A stretch of 64,000 bases of DNA, from positions 62,001 through 126,000 of the forward strand of contig NZ_AP024619.1 in NCBI RefSeq assembly GCF_019668485.1, written 5' to 3'. This DNA is from Gelria sp. Kuro-4. GTDB taxonomy: Bacteria > Bacillota > DTU030 > DUMP01. Every line of letters starts with the position of its first letter. The first letter of the stretch is position 1. Shown in pieces: positions 13,112 to 22,695 of this stretch. The position numbers were made by a program, and so were the translations under genes. The notes beneath the pieces were generated by a model. The model saw only the letters and a list, made by a program, of their open reading frames with translations. It did not search any database and had not been told where the DNA came from.

Positions 13112-13906
13112 TCAGCTTGGCGCGCGGGACCGCACGCCGCGTTGGCGCAACACTTCATAAAGGAGCAAAGAAGCTGCCACCGCTGCGTTCAGGGAGGGAA
13201 CCGGGCCCAGGAGGGGAATGCGCACGGTGAGGTCACACTCCCGCTTGAGGAGCACGCCCAGCCCCTTGTCTTCCCCGCCGATCACCAGCACCAGCGGGCC
13301 GCTCAGGTCGGCGTCGAAGTAAACTTGTTCGCCGTCCATATCGGCGCCGACGCTCCACAGGCCCGCAGCTTTGAGTTCATCAAGGGTGCGGGCCAGGTTG
13401 GTTACGCGGGCGACAGGAAGAAAGTCCAGCGCCCCGGCCGCCGCTTTGTCCGCGGCCGCTGTAATCGGCGCCGCCCGCCGGCCGGGGATGATCAGTCCGT
13501 GTGCCCCGGCGGCAGCGGCACTACGGGCTATGGCACCCAGGTTGCGCGGGTCCTCCACGTGGGCGAGGAGCACCAGGAGCGGGGCCTCTCCGGCGGCGCG
13601 CGCCCGGGCCAAGAGGTCCTCCACCTCGCGGTAGGCGCGCGGCGCCGCCAGGGCCAGAACGCCCTGGTGGTGACCGCCCTCGGCCAACTGGTCCAGCCGG
13701 CGGCGGTCCACCTCTTCCACCGGCACGCCCTGCGCCCGCGCCGCTTCGCGGATAGCGGCCACTTCCCGCCCGCGGCCGCCGGTGGAAAGGAGAATTTTGT
13801 TGAGGGGCCGCCCCGCCTTAAGGGCGCTCAGCACCACGTTGCGCCCCCAGATGGTTTCGTTTTGCGGCAATGCTGCACCACCCACTTCATGCCGCCGGCC
13901 GGTCAA
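13112..13906 (-). CDS. rlmB: 23S rRNA (guanosine-2'-O)-methyltransferase RlmB
   Basis: 264 aa (the first 12 or so residues may be over-extended: a TTG near 13870 with GGTGG upstream is an alternative start). N-terminal substrate-binding domain (IWGRNVVLSALKAGRPLNKILLS), then SpoU/TrmH motifs: NLGAIARSAAAAGAHGLII, LVIGGEDKGLG, and IPLLGPVPSLNAAVAASLLLYE with a knotted SAM site. It methylates G2251 in the peptidyl-transferase loop. Located after thyX with a 19-nt gap. Confidence 0.92.
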   Translation of the reverse strand: MTGRRHEVGGAALPQNETIWGRNVVLSALKAGRPLNKILLSTGGRGREVAAIREAARAQGVPVEEVDRRRLDQLAEGGHHQGVLALAAPRAYREVEDLLARARAAGEAPLLVLLAHVEDPRNLGAIARSAAAAGAHGLIIPGRRAAPITAAADKAAAGALDFLPVARVTNLARTLDELKAAGLWSVGADMDGEQVYFDADLSGPLVLVIGGEDKGLGVLLKRECDLTVRIPLLGPVPSLNAAVAASLLLYEVLRQRGVRSRAPS

Positions 13907-13924
13907 CCTGTCCCGCCGGCACTT

Positions 13925-14620
13925 CTATTCTACGCCCTGCCCTTTTCCGCTATGACTGGCGAGCGGGGCGCGCCCGCAGGAAAATCGCCCCTCATGGCAG
14001 ACGCCCTCCGTCTCACAGCTGGGGCCGGCCAGGGCGAAAAGCCGGGGTGCCACCCGGCGCACCTCTTCGCGCATGGCGCAGGCCAGCGCCCGGATTTCCC
14101 ACTGCGCCCGCCGGCAGCAGCGCAACTTAAAGAAGTTGTACAGGCTGCGGGCGTTAAAGGTGGCGACGATCTTGGTCTCGCAGGCGTTCGGCAGCACGTA
14201 GCGGGCGTCTTCGGGCGGAACGGACTTGAGGAGCTCATTGTAGGCCGACTGAACGGCGGCCATGGTCGCGGTAAAACGCTCCTTCAGCGCAGGGTCTGCC
14301 GCTACGCTGGGCGGGGTAATGTAATCAAAACTCTCTTCACGCACATAGCGCTGCGACTGCTGGGAATACGAAGCGATGCGGTGGCGTACCAGCTGGTGCG
14401 TGAGCGCGCGGCTTACGCCCTCGATGGCAAAAGTGAAGGTGACGTGCTCCGTGGGCGACTCGTGCCCGCTCTCCACCAGGTGCGCCAGGAGACGCGCCAC
14501 CTCCTTGTCGCTGAGGCCCGTGAAGAGGTCAGCCGCCCCCACGGGAGAGTAGCAGAGGCGCGCGGCCGCGGCCACCGTGCGTTCCGGGTCGGGGGTATGG
14601 TTCAGGAGTTTGACAAACAT
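13925..14620 (-). CDS. thyX: FAD-dependent thymidylate synthase ThyX (chromosomal)
   Basis: 231 aa. The ThyX signature RHRxxSxxxxSxR is present as R79-H80-R81...S84...S89...R91; [21 protein letters not shown] precedes it. It reductively methylates dUMP using methylenetetrahydrofolate and FAD. Gene order cysS-mrnC-thyX-rlmB-sigH is typical. RBS AAGGGGAG upstream of the ATG. A second, phage-type thyX begins at the left edge of the window. Confidence 0.95.
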   Translation of the reverse strand: MFVKLLNHTPDPERTVAAAARLCYSPVGAADLFTGLSDKEVARLLAHLVESGHESPTEHVTFTFAIEGVSRALTHQLVRHRIASYSQQSQRYVREESFDYITPPSVAADPALKERFTATMAAVQSAYNELLKSVPPEDARYVLPNACETKIVATFNARSLYNFFKLRCCRRAQWEIRALACAMREEVRRVAPRLFALAGPSCETEGVCHEGRFSCGRAPLASHSGKGQGVE

Positions 14621-14651
14621 GGAGCGATTTCTCCCCTTGAATTACTTGGTA

Positions 14652-15044
14652 TTACCGTCTTATCCTGGGCTGGTTGGTGCGTCTTCGCAGTTGTGAGAAA
14701 AACTTTGGGAAGTTGATACCTGACCCCGTGAGGAGGAGGTAGAGGTAACCGAGGACGGCCTCCAGGGCGGTGCTGAGGTGATGCTCGGGCCGGGCGCCGC
14801 GGGGGGCATGCGCCGGGTGGGCATTGCGCGCCCGTCGGGCCACAGCCGCCTCCTCTGCGGTGAGCTCGGGCGCCAGCTTGTCCCACACGGCCGCCTGCGC
14901 CACCGCGGAAACGCGGGCCGCGGTGGCCCGGTGCAGGTCCCGCACGGGCGCCGGCCCGGCCGTCACCAGGCGGTGGCGCACGTAAAGTTCGAGCACGGCG
15001 TCACCCAGGTAGGCCAGGGCCAGGGAAGAAGGCAGCTCGCTCAT
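14652..15044 (-). CDS. mrnC: Mini-ribonuclease III (MrnC)
   Basis: 130 aa. RNase III catalytic half only, without the dsRNA-binding domain: LALAYLGDAVLELYVRH with the acidic pair D15 and E19, and a second acidic helix near 100 (TALEAVLGYLYLL). Matures 23S rRNA termini. Its start overlaps the cysS stop by 4 nt. The long linker between the helices is Ala/Arg/His rich, as in related Clostridia. Confidence 0.88.
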   Translation of the reverse strand: MSELPSSLALAYLGDAVLELYVRHRLVTAGPAPVRDLHRATAARVSAVAQAAVWDKLAPELTAEEAAVARRARNAHPAHAPRGARPEHHLSTALEAVLGYLYLLLTGSGINFPKFFSQLRRRTNQPRIRR

Positions 15045-16480
15045 TTGAAGCGCCAGCGCGGCCCCTGCGCCGTATCCTCGAGGATAACGCCCAGCTCGGC
15101 CAGGCGGTCGCGCACGCGGTCGGCGGTGGCAAAGTCTTTACGCCGCCGCGCCTCCTGCCGGAGCTCGGCCACGAGCTCGATCAGGCCTTCCAGCAGAGCG
15201 GCGTTTTCCTGGGCACCGGCCTTGAGCCCGGTGAGGCCTAAAACGCCGCCCAGGGTCAGAAAAACCTCCCGGCCCTGCGCCAGGACATAGGCCCGTTCGC
15301 CGCTTACCTCCCCGGCAGCCAGGTAGGCATTGAGGTCGCGCGCGAGGTCGAAGAGCGTGGCCAGGGCCTGGGCGGTGTTGAAGTCGTCGTCCATGGCCGC
15401 CTCAAAGTCGCGGCGGTACCTGTCAAGCTTGGCGAGCAACGCCCGGGCGTCCGTGGAAAGCTGAGCCGGTACCGCGGGAGCGCCGGCGCCCAGCACCCGC
15501 GCCAGGTTCTCCTCCAGGTGGTGCAGGCGCTCCCAGCCGCGCTGGGCCGCCGGCATCTCCTCCAGGCTGAAGTCGATGGGGCTGCGGTAGTGGGTGGAGA
15601 GCATGTAGTAGCGCAGGGCGGCCCCGGGGAAGCGCTCGAGGACATCGCGCACCCGCACCACGTTCCCTACGGACTTGGCCATCTTCTCGCCACCCATGTT
15701 CACAAAGCCGTTGTGCACCCAGTAGCGGGCAAAGGTGCTCCCGGTGTAGGCCTCCGACTGGGCGATCTCGTTCTCGTGGTGCGGGAAGATCAGGTCGGAG
15801 CCGCCGCCGTGGAAGTCGAAACCGGCGCCCAGGTACTTCAGCGCCATCACCGAGCACTCGATGTGCCAGCCGGGCCGCCCGGGGCCCCAGGGGCTGTCCC
15901 AGGCCGGCTCCCCCTCTTTGGCCGCCTTCCAGAGGGCGAAATCCATGGGATGGTGCTTTTTCTCGTTGACCTCGACGCGCGCCCCGGCATTGAGTTCCTC
16001 CAGACTGCGGCCGGAAAGCTTGCCGTATTCCTGAAAGCTCTCCACGCTGTAATAAACGTCGCCGTCCAGCACGTAGGCATGCCCGGACTTGACCAGCCCC
16101 GCCACCACGCGGATGATGTCCGGGATATGATCGGTGACGCGCGGGTAGACATCGGCGCGCTGAATGCCCAGGGCATCCATGTCCGCGAAGTACGCCTTGA
16201 TGTAGCGATCGGCCACCGCCAGGGCGCCGGTGCCCTCCTCCCGCGCTTTGTTAATGATTTTGTCGTCCACGTCGGTGAAGTTCTGGACGTAGCGCACGGA
16301 GTAGCCCTTGTAGGCGAAGTAACGGCGGAAAACGTCCCACACCAGGTAGGGGCGGGCGTTGCCGACATGGCAGAAGTTGTAAGGGGTGACGCCGCAGACG
16401 TAGATGCTCACCTTCCCGGGCTCCCGGGGCTGAAACTCTTCCTTGCGCCGCGTGAGGGTGTTGAAGACTTGTAGCGGCAC
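15041..16480 (-). CDS. cysS: cysteinyl-tRNA synthetase
   Basis: 479 aa, normal length. Class I synthetase: zinc ligand C29, HVGN at 38-41 (HIGH motif), a second zinc set in WHIECSVM and [16 protein letters not shown] motif as EKMAKSVGN. The C-terminal helical anticodon-binding DALR region ends WRFK. GTG start after AGAAAGGAGG. Downstream of gltX with a 19-nt gap. Confidence 0.96.
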   Translation of the reverse strand: MPLQVFNTLTRRKEEFQPREPGKVSIYVCGVTPYNFCHVGNARPYLVWDVFRRYFAYKGYSVRYVQNFTDVDDKIINKAREEGTGALAVADRYIKAYFADMDALGIQRADVYPRVTDHIPDIIRVVAGLVKSGHAYVLDGDVYYSVESFQEYGKLSGRSLEELNAGARVEVNEKKHHPMDFALWKAAKEGEPAWDSPWGPGRPGWHIECSVMALKYLGAGFDFHGGGSDLIFPHHENEIAQSEAYTGSTFARYWVHNGFVNMGGEKMAKSVGNVVRVRDVLERFPGAALRYYMLSTHYRSPIDFSLEEMPAAQRGWERLHHLEENLARVLGAGAPAVPAQLSTDARALLAKLDRYRRDFEAAMDDDFNTAQALATLFDLARDLNAYLAAGEVSGERAYVLAQGREVFLTLGGVLGLTGLKAGAQENAALLEGLIELVAELRQEARRRKDFATADRVRDRLAELGVILEDTAQGPRWRFK

Positions 16481-16499
16481 GGCGGATTATCCTCCTTTC

Positions 16500-17960
16500 T
16501 TACGAGCGGCCGGCCAGGGCGGCGGCCAGGCGTTCCTTCACGCGCTCGCGGCCGAGAATCGCTATCACCTGATAAAGCTCGGGGCCGTGGGCCCGCCCGG
16601 TGAGGGCAATGCGCAACGGCATGTAAACCCGGCGGCCGGTTAGGCCCAGTTCCTTGGTGAGGCGCCTTAGGTCCGCCCGCACCGCCTCCGGCGTAAGCTC
16701 CGGCAGGGCATCCAGGTGCTCGCCGGCGGCGGCAAAAACACTCGGTACCTGCTCTTCCCTGAGGATCTGGCGGGTCTTGGAGTCCTCCGGCTTCACTTCC
16801 TTGCTGAAGAAAAAGTCGATGTGGTCGGTGATCTCGCTGACCTCCGTCAGGTACTCTTTTACTGCCCCCACCACTTTAAGCAGCCAGGCGCGCTCCTCGG
16901 GCCCCGGCTCCCCTGCCACGTAGCCGGCGGCCTTAAGGTGCGGCAGGGCCAACTCCAGGATGCGCTCGTCGGGGCTTGCTTTTATATAGTGGGCGTTGAG
17001 CCACTTGAGCTTTTCGGTGTTGAAAACGGCCGGGCTCTTCGAAACGCGCTCCAGGGAAAAGCGCTGCGTTAGCTCCTGGAGAGAAAAGATTTCCTCTTCC
17101 CCCTCCGGCGACCAGCCCAGGAGGGCCAGGAAGTTGACGATGGCTTCCGGGAGGTAGCCCCGCCGGCGGTACTCCTCCACCGCCACGTCCCCTTTGCGTT
17201 TGGACATTTTCGTGCGATCTTCGTCCAGAATGAGGGGGATGTGGGCGAACTGCGGCTCTTTCCAGCCCAGGGCCTGGTAAAGGAGCAGCTGGCGCGGCGT
17301 GTTGGAGAGGTGCTCCTCGCCGCGGATGACATGGGAGATACCCATGAGGTGGTCATCGATAACGGCGGCGAAGTTGTAGGTGGGTATGCCATCGGATTTG
17401 ACAATGATGAAATCGCCGATCTCTTCGCTGGCAAACTCCACCTCGCCGTGTACCAGGTCGTCCACCACCAGTTTTTTGCCGCCGGGTACGCGGAAGCGCA
17501 CCACCGGTTTGCGCCCTTCAGCCAGCAGGCGTTCCCTGTCTTCCGCCGTGAGGCTGCGGCAGCGTCCCTGGTAGCGGGGCGTCTCGCCGTGGGCCAGCAT
17601 CTCGCGCCGCTGCTGGGCCAGCTCTTCTTCGCTACAGAAGCACTGGTAAGCCAGGCCGTCTTCCAGGAGTCGATTTGTAAAGCGCGTGTAGATGTCGAGG
17701 CGTTCGGTCTGCCGGTAGGGGCCGCGCGGGCCGCCCACATCCACGCCCTCATCCCAGGTAATGCCCAGCCACGCCAAATCGCGCATAATGGCCGCTTCAC
17801 TTTCCCGGGAAGAACGCTCACGATCCGTGTCCTCGCTGCGCAGCACGAAGGTACCCCCGGTCCTTTTAGCAAACAGCCAATTGAAAAGCGCCGTCCGCGC
17901 GCCGCCGATGTGCAGCGGTCCGGTGGGGCTGGGGGCAAACCTGACACGCACTTTGTCCAT
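16500..17960 (-). CDS. gltX: glutamyl-tRNA synthetase
   Basis: 486 aa from the ATG at 17960 (GGGAGG upstream); the open frame continues to 18053 without a start signal. FAPSPTGPLHIGGARTALFNW contains the HIGH motif at 17-20; KMSKR appears as DRTKMSKRKGDV; the Cys-containing insertion (CFCSEEELAQ...YQGRC) is the usual zinc-like site. The helical anticodon-binding domain fills the last 170 residues. Confidence 0.95.
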   Translation of the reverse strand: MDKVRVRFAPSPTGPLHIGGARTALFNWLFAKRTGGTFVLRSEDTDRERSSRESEAAIMRDLAWLGITWDEGVDVGGPRGPYRQTERLDIYTRFTNRLLEDGLAYQCFCSEEELAQQRREMLAHGETPRYQGRCRSLTAEDRERLLAEGRKPVVRFRVPGGKKLVVDDLVHGEVEFASEEIGDFIIVKSDGIPTYNFAAVIDDHLMGISHVIRGEEHLSNTPRQLLLYQALGWKEPQFAHIPLILDEDRTKMSKRKGDVAVEEYRRRGYLPEAIVNFLALLGWSPEGEEEIFSLQELTQRFSLERVSKSPAVFNTEKLKWLNAHYIKASPDERILELALPHLKAAGYVAGEPGPEERAWLLKVVGAVKEYLTEVSEITDHIDFFFSKEVKPEDSKTRQILREEQVPSVFAAAGEHLDALPELTPEAVRADLRRLTKELGLTGRRVYMPLRIALTGRAHGPELYQVIAILGRERVKERLAAALAGRS

Positions 17961-18046
17961 CAGAAGCCGGCCTCCCTTGGTTCTAATCTCATTTATTATA
18001 CCATGCCGCCCCTGCAAGTAACAGGGACGCATAACGAAAAATGGGA

Positions 18047-18070
18047 AAAGCAACCGACTCGGTTGCCTTT
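18047..18070 (-). terminator. terminator after rlpA-like gene
   Basis: Minus strand GGCAACCGAGTCGGTTGC hairpin followed by TTTTCCCATTTTT, 9 nt after the stop of the RlpA-like gene. Confidence 0.7.
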
Positions 18071-18079
18071 CCCCGCTGG

Positions 18080-18892
18080 TTACCGGCTAAGAATAGCCAG
18101 CTCTACGTCGGCTACGCCAGCTTGTTCCATCCCAATGGCCCGGGCCGCAGCGCGCGACAGGTCGATGCTGCGCCCGCGTATATAGGGGCCGCGGTCGTTG
18201 ATGCGCACCACCACCGACCGGCCGGTGGCCGGGTTCGTCACCAGGACCAGCGTGCCGAAGGGCAGGGTCCGGTGGGCGGCGGTATAAATGTTCTGGTCAA
18301 AGATCTCTCCGTTGGCGGTGCGCCGGCCGTGAAAGCGCGGCCCGTACCAAGAGGCCCGGGCGGTGAGCGTGCGGCCGCGGCTCATGGCGCGGTAGGCCTC
18401 TTCCCGGCTGAGAGCCGGGGCACCCAGGCTGGTGCGCAGGTTGTTGGCCCAAGTCAAGGCCAGTTCCGGCGGCGAGAGCGAGTTGGCCCGGGCCGTATCG
18501 CGGTCGGCCGTAACCAGGAGCAGTTCTCCGGCGCGTACCACCGCCTCCTCCCCGGCCAGGTCGGGCACGATGCTCTTCGGGTCCATCCCCCGCCGGGCGG
18601 CGTGGGCGAGCCGGTCCAGCACTATGCGGGCGCGCTCCCAGGGCGTGTAACCGCCGGCAGCGCGGCGCATCCTGAGGACCACCCGGTGCCCCACCGCCAC
18701 TTCCGGTATGGCGCCTGTTTCTCCGCCCAGCCGCAGCGAGAGTTGCCACCCGGCATCCCCCCGCTCACCAACCAGGGCCTGTGCCGCCGCATGCACCTCC
18801 TGGGCATGACCTTGGGAAACGTGCGGGCCGAGGATGATAACCAGCGTAGCCAGGACGCAGCCTGCCAGGAGCAGGTGCGCCTTTGTCTGCAC
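18080..18892 (-). CDS. RlpA-like septal/cell-wall protein (3D/DPBB domain)
   Basis: 270 aa from GTG 18892, 9 nt after AAGGAGG (the upstream TTG overlaps that site). Hydrophobic signal or anchor at about 5-25 ([18 protein letters not shown]). A central alpha/beta region, then a double-psi beta-barrel: [59 protein letters not shown]. RlpA-type domains bind or cleave peptidoglycan strands; here it may act in sporulation or septation. Own terminator on the downstream side; a hairpin at 18916-18944 separates it from ispF. Confidence 0.82.
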   Translation of the reverse strand: MQTKAHLLLAGCVLATLVIILGPHVSQGHAQEVHAAAQALVGERGDAGWQLSLRLGGETGAIPEVAVGHRVVLRMRRAAGGYTPWERARIVLDRLAHAARRGMDPKSIVPDLAGEEAVVRAGELLLVTADRDTARANSLSPPELALTWANNLRTSLGAPALSREEAYRAMSRGRTLTARASWYGPRFHGRRTANGEIFDQNIYTAAHRTLPFGTLVLVTNPATGRSVVVRINDRGPYIRGRSIDLSRAAARAIGMEQAGVADVELAILSR

Positions 18893-18915
18893 TTTTTTTC
18901 CTCCTTGTAACAAAA

Positions 18916-18944
18916 GAATGCAGGACAGGTCGTCCTACATTCCC
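18916..18944 (-). terminator. hairpin with T tract between ispF and rlpA-like gene
   Basis: Minus strand GAATGTAGGAC-GACCT-GTCCTGCATTC followed by TTTTG; one mismatch. It probably ends the ispD-ispF transcript. Confidence 0.5.
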
Positions 18945-19036
18945 AGTATAACCACGCCGCCAACTTTTATACACGCCACCGTGTGCAGCCGCAACGCGTG
19001 CCCACATGCTTTCCTCCCACACTTCCTGTCTTGTTC

Positions 19037-19507
19037 TCACTCCTCCAGCAGGCATGCGGCCTGGGCGGCGATGCCTTCGCTGCGGCCGGTAAAGCCCAGG
19101 TGTTCGGTGGAGGTAGCCTTTACGGCTACGCGCTCCAAGGGAATTTTGAGGGCCTGGGCGATATTGGCGCGCATTTTTTCCACATAAGGCGCAAGCTTGG
19201 GCTCCTGGGCGATTACGGTGCTGTCGATGTTGACGATGCTGAAGCCGCGCCGGGCCAGGATTTCCCCGGTTTCGGCCAGGAGGATTAAGCTAGAGACGCC
19301 CGCCCAGGCCGGGTCGGTGTCGGGAAAGTGATAGCCGATATCCCGCTCGGCCGCCGCGCCCAGGAGCGCGTCGGCGATGGCATGGAGCAGCACGTCGGCA
19401 TCCGAGTGGCCCTCGAGGCCGCACGGGTGCGGGATTTCCACCCCGCCCAAAACCAGGCGGCGGCCGGGCTTAAAGGCGTGCACGTCAAAGCCGGTGCCGA
19501 TACGCAT
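19037..19507 (-). CDS. ispF: 2-C-methyl-D-erythritol 2,4-cyclodiphosphate synthase
   Basis: 156 aa, typical length. Metal ligands D8 and H10 in GTGFDVHAF and the histidine in [22 protein letters not shown] and [12 protein letters not shown] complete the signature. Fifth step of the non-mevalonate isoprenoid pathway. 20 nt downstream of ispD, forming a two-gene operon that carries out consecutive-branch steps of the same pathway. Confidence 0.96.
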   Translation of the reverse strand: MRIGTGFDVHAFKPGRRLVLGGVEIPHPCGLEGHSDADVLLHAIADALLGAAAERDIGYHFPDTDPAWAGVSSLILLAETGEILARRGFSIVNIDSTVIAQEPKLAPYVEKMRANIAQALKIPLERVAVKATSTEHLGFTGRSEGIAAQAACLLEE

Positions 19508-19527
19508 GGTCGCCCTTCCTTTCTTTT

Positions 19528-20295
19528 TTAAGCCTCCCGGCCGGGGCTTTCTTTGCCGCGGACCTTCTCCTGGAGCGCGGAAGCCCCCAAGCTCTCATCC
19601 CGCTCCGCCTTCGCCCGGGCCAGCAGGCACTCGGCCAGGAGCAGGTCGGTGGACGTGGTGATCTTGATGTTGCCGTCGCTCGCGGGCACGAGCTCTACGG
19701 GGTGACCCAGCCGCTCCACCAACACGGCGTCGTCGGTGCCGATAAAGCCTTCGGCGTGCGCCTGCCGGTGCGCCTTAAGAATTAAGCCGTAGGCGAAGGT
19801 CTGCGGCGTCTGCATGGCCCAGAGCAGCCGGCGCTCCAGCGTTTTCTCGACCAAAAGGCTTGGTCCCGCCACTTTAATGGTGTCTTTCACCGGTACGGCG
19901 GCCGCCGCCGCTCCGGTGCGCTGCGCCGCCGCCAGGGTGCGCTCGATAAGCTCGAGGGTTAAGAAGGGGCGCGCGGCGTCGTGGATAAGAACGTAGTCGG
20001 TAGCGGCCGGGAGCGCCTCCAGACCCAGGCGCACCGAATCCTGCCTTTCCCGCCCGCCCGGCACGATGCCGCGCACTTTGGCGATGCCGTGAGCACGAAT
20101 AAGGCGCGCCACCTGCTCCTCGTCCCCGGGTGCCACCACGAGGTAGGTGCCGGCCACCGCCGGGTGCGCGGCGAAAACCTCCAGGCAGCGCAAAAAAAGA
20201 GGCCGTCCGCCGAGAAGGAGGAACTGTTTTTTCGTCTCTGCGCCCATGCGCCGCCCGGAGCCGGCGGCGGGCACTACAGCATAAACCTTGGTCAT
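19528..20295 (-). CDS. ispD: 2-C-methyl-D-erythritol 4-phosphate cytidylyltransferase
   Basis: 255 aa from the ATG at 20295 (GAGGGCGGAAGA upstream). The long frame to 20562 runs into the repeat element and is rejected. Nucleotide-binding loop [23 protein letters not shown] at 10-32, [14 protein letters not shown] and [10 protein letters not shown] match IspD. Makes CDP-methylerythritol. A Lys/Glu-rich C-terminal tail of about 30 residues extends beyond the usual end. Confidence 0.94.
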   Translation of the reverse strand: MTKVYAVVPAAGSGRRMGAETKKQFLLLGGRPLFLRCLEVFAAHPAVAGTYLVVAPGDEEQVARLIRAHGIAKVRGIVPGGRERQDSVRLGLEALPAATDYVLIHDAARPFLTLELIERTLAAAQRTGAAAAAVPVKDTIKVAGPSLLVEKTLERRLLWAMQTPQTFAYGLILKAHRQAHAEGFIGTDDAVLVERLGHPVELVPASDGNIKITTSTDLLLAECLLARAKAERDESLGASALQEKVRGKESPGREA

Positions 20296-20389
20296 TCTTC
20301 CGCCCTCGCCCACTTCCGTCTCTTGGCCTTCTTTCGCCGCCGCCGGGCGAAAATCCTCCTTTGTCCCACCTGGAGCACGACCCGGTGCG

Positions 20390-20544
20390 GCAAACGCCAC
20401 CGGCGTGAGAGCGGAACCCCGCGGTTGCCATGGGGACAGGTATCGCGCCCAACGTCGGACCGGCCCCCGCCCCCCTGCCGCAAGCAGACTGCGGGAGAAC
20501 GCTCCACCGACGCCCATCAACAGGCGCAGACCTGTCCCCTCACC
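20390..20544. repeat. REP/MITE-like element, copy 1
   Basis: 155-bp unit repeated at 20564-20717 with about 90% identity. Inside, GGGGACAGGT near one end and ACCTGTCCC at the other form terminal inverted repeats, with a GC-rich centre. It lies between PIN/TRAM and ispD and is untranslated in the correct gene models. Confidence 0.75.
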
Positions 20545-20563
20545 GGCGACGAAAACCTGCACG

Positions 20564-20717
20564 GCAAACGCCGCCCACGAAAGAGCGGAACCCCGCGGTT
20601 GCCATGGGGACAGGTATCGCGCCCAACGTCGGACCGGCCCCCGCCCTCTGCTACAAGCAGGCTGCGGGAGAACGCTGCACCGACGCCCATCAACAGGCGC
20701 AGACCTGTCCCTTCACC
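20564..20717. repeat. REP/MITE-like element, copy 2
   Basis: Direct repeat of 20390-20544, same GGGGACAGGT/ACCTGTCCC inverted ends, 19 bp from copy 1 and abutting the stop of the PIN/TRAM gene. Such pairs resemble RAYT-mobilised or miniature elements of Firmicutes. Confidence 0.75.
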
Positions 20718-20718
20718 T

Positions 20719-21834
20719 CTATACTACCTTTTCCATGGCCTTGGGCTTGGCGAAGATCATCCGCCCGGCGGCCGTCTGCAGGACGCTCGTCACCAAAACG
20801 CCGATGGTCTCGCCGATATGCCGGCGCCCGCCATCCACCACAATCATGGTGCCGTCGTCCAGGTAGGCCACGCCTTGGCCGGCTTCCTTGCCGTCCTTGA
20901 TCACATGGACCAGCATCTCTTCTCCAGGGAGTACCACCGGTTTCACGGCGTTGGCCAGCTCGTTGATGTTAAGAACCGGCACACCCTGGAGCTCCGCTAC
21001 TTTGTTGAGGTTGTAGTCGTTGGTAAGGACCTTGCCCTTCAGGTCTTTGGCCAGGCGCAAAAGCTTGGAGTCCACCTCCGCCACATCCTCATAGTCGCGG
21101 TCGGAAATCACCACCTTAACGCCCAGTTCCTTCTGGATGCGGTTAAGGATATCGAGGCCGCGGCGTCCCCGGTTGCGCTTCAAGAGGTCCGAGGAATCAG
21201 CGATGTGCCTGAGCTCTTCCAGCACAAAATTGGGGATCACCAGGGTACCCTCTAGAAAACCGCTCTTGACAATGTCGGCAATGCGACCGTCGATAATGAC
21301 GCTGGTGTCGAGCACCTTAGGCGCCGCCGCCGGCTCGCTGGAGCGGGCGGCCTTTTCCTTCTCTTTGTCCTTGTCCTTGGTCAAACGGGGAAAGTTGGCA
21401 ACGAAAGACCAGAGGTCCTCCTTCTTCTTCACTGCCAGGCTCATACCCATGTAGCCGAGAATAACGTTGGCCAGGACGGGGATAAAGGGTCCCACCACCG
21501 GCAGGCGTCCAAAGGGCAGGGTGAGCAGGTTGGCGATAAGCAGCCCCACCACCAGCCCGACCGCGCCGGTGATAACATCCGTTGCCGGCATTTTTTGCAG
21601 CCGACCCTCGGACCATTCCACGAAATTAAGAGTACGCCTTATAATGGGCGGGGCGATGAGATAAAAGATAATACCGCCTGTAAGTCCCCCAAATACCAGG
21701 AGGCCAGCATGAACGACTGCGCTCGGTGTTAAGTGCAACACTTCCGTAAGAAGCGGGATGCCGATGAGCATGAGTTCGTAGCCGCCGAGCGCCCCCAGGA
21801 GGGCGATAAATACGCGCACCAAACCTTTAATCAC
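20719..21834 (-). CDS. membrane PIN/TRAM-domain protein (YacL-type)
   Basis: 371 aa from GTG 21834. Four hydrophobic segments in residues 1-130 (VFIALLGALGGYELMLIGIPLL, AGLLVFGGLTGGIIFYLIAPPII, VVGLLIANLLTLPF, FIPVLANVILGYMGM), then a PIN nuclease domain (LDTSVIIDGRIADI, acidic residues through IISDRDYEDVAEVDSKLL, LTNDYNLNKVA) and a TRAM RNA-binding domain near 295-355 (GKEAGQGVAYLDDGTMIVVDGGRRHIGE). YacL homologues sit before ispD/ispF and are thought to act on RNA at the membrane. Confidence 0.9.
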   Translation of the reverse strand: MIKGLVRVFIALLGALGGYELMLIGIPLLTEVLHLTPSAVVHAGLLVFGGLTGGIIFYLIAPPIIRRTLNFVEWSEGRLQKMPATDVITGAVGLVVGLLIANLLTLPFGRLPVVGPFIPVLANVILGYMGMSLAVKKKEDLWSFVANFPRLTKDKDKEKEKAARSSEPAAAPKVLDTSVIIDGRIADIVKSGFLEGTLVIPNFVLEELRHIADSSDLLKRNRGRRGLDILNRIQKELGVKVVISDRDYEDVAEVDSKLLRLAKDLKGKVLTNDYNLNKVAELQGVPVLNINELANAVKPVVLPGEEMLVHVIKDGKEAGQGVAYLDDGTMIVVDGGRRHIGETIGVLVTSVLQTAAGRMIFAKPKAMEKVV

Positions 21835-21984
21835 CTCAGTTCCACCCCCTTCCACCTTTCCAGTATAACCCGCCGTCAGGTTTTTGGCAATCCAGCACCG
21901 GATCAAACCTCCCTATCATACCTGTTCTCCTCTGCTATTATAAACATTTACCACCCTGTTTAACCTTTACCGGAACAAAAAGAA

Positions 21985-22011
21985 AGAAAAAACGCCAGTT
22001 TCGCTGACGTT
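21985..22011 (-). terminator. terminator of carD
   Basis: Minus strand AACGTCAG-CGAAA-CTGGCGTT followed by TTTTTCTTTCTTTTTG, starting 4 nt after the carD stop. The 150 nt between it and the PIN/TRAM start hold a TATAAT-like box (near 21940) and no gene. Confidence 0.85.
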
Positions 22012-22014
22012 CTC

Positions 22015-22494
22015 TCAGTTTGCAGCCAGGCCGTCCACCAGCGACTGCGCCTCGTCTTCCTCCATGTTCTGGGCCAGCACCAGCTCACTTATAAGAATCT
22101 GGCGGGCGCTGTCGAGCATTTTCTTTTCGCCGCTCGAAAGCCCCTTTTCACGGTCGCGCAGGATCAGGTTGCGCACCACCTCCGCAACCTCGAAAGCGTT
22201 GCCGCTCTTTATTTTCTCCAGGTTGGCCCGGTAACGCCGGTTCCAGTTACCTGACATCTTGCTCTTATGCTCCCGCAGGATCTCCAGCACCCGCAGCACA
22301 TCCTCGTGGGACATAACCTGGCGAAGACCAACCTCGGCGCTGCTGTCGGTAGGAATCATCACCTTCATGTCGCCGATGGGCATCCGCATCACGTAGTACC
22401 GGCGCTTTTCGCCCAGAAACTCCCGCTCCTCGATAGCCTCGATGACACCCGCCCCGTGCATCGGGTAAACCACTTTGTCGCCTACTTTGAACAT
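22015..22494 (-). CDS. carD: CarD/CdnL-family RNA polymerase-binding regulator
   Basis: 159 aa. N-terminal RNA polymerase-interacting domain FKVGDKVVYPMHGAGVIEAIEEREFLGEKRRYYV, then the helical DNA-binding C-terminal part with the WNRRYRANLEKIKSG element that holds the promoter-bubble Trp. It stabilises open complexes, often at rRNA promoters. GGAGG six bases before ATG. Monocistronic, with its own promoter and terminator. Confidence 0.93.
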   Translation of the reverse strand: MFKVGDKVVYPMHGAGVIEAIEEREFLGEKRRYYVMRMPIGDMKVMIPTDSSAEVGLRQVMSHEDVLRVLEILREHKSKMSGNWNRRYRANLEKIKSGNAFEVAEVVRNLILRDREKGLSSGEKKMLDSARQILISELVLAQNMEEDEAQSLVDGLAAN

Positions 22495-22526
22495 CGGCTG
22501 CGCCTCCTAGCCTACTATACACCTCT

Positions 22527-22556
22527 ATGGTACCATAGGAAGCGGAAGCGTGTCAA
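22527..22556 (-). promoter_or_regulatory. SigA promoter of carD
   Basis: Minus strand TTGACA (22551-22556), 18 nt, TACCAT (22527-22532), about 30 nt before the carD start. Confidence 0.6.
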
Positions 22557-22636
22557 GAAGTAAATGATTATATCACAAGCACCTTCTCCTGTCAACATAA
22601 AATCCGAGGGGCAGGCTGTCGGCAAGAAAACGCGCG

Positions 22637-22666
22637 TTGACACGGGACAAGGCCGACGGGTATAAT
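22637..22666 (+). promoter_or_regulatory. SigA promoter of 22696 gene
   Basis: TTGACA (22637-22642), 18 nt, TATAAT (22661-22666), both perfect, 30 nt before the start codon. Confidence 0.85.
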
Positions 22667-22695
22667 GGGACCAGGGGAAGGGGTGAGGCCTCGGA

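Noticed and set aside
13034-14716. Rightward 560-codon open frame
   Set aside because: Antisense to rlmB and thyX, both well supported.
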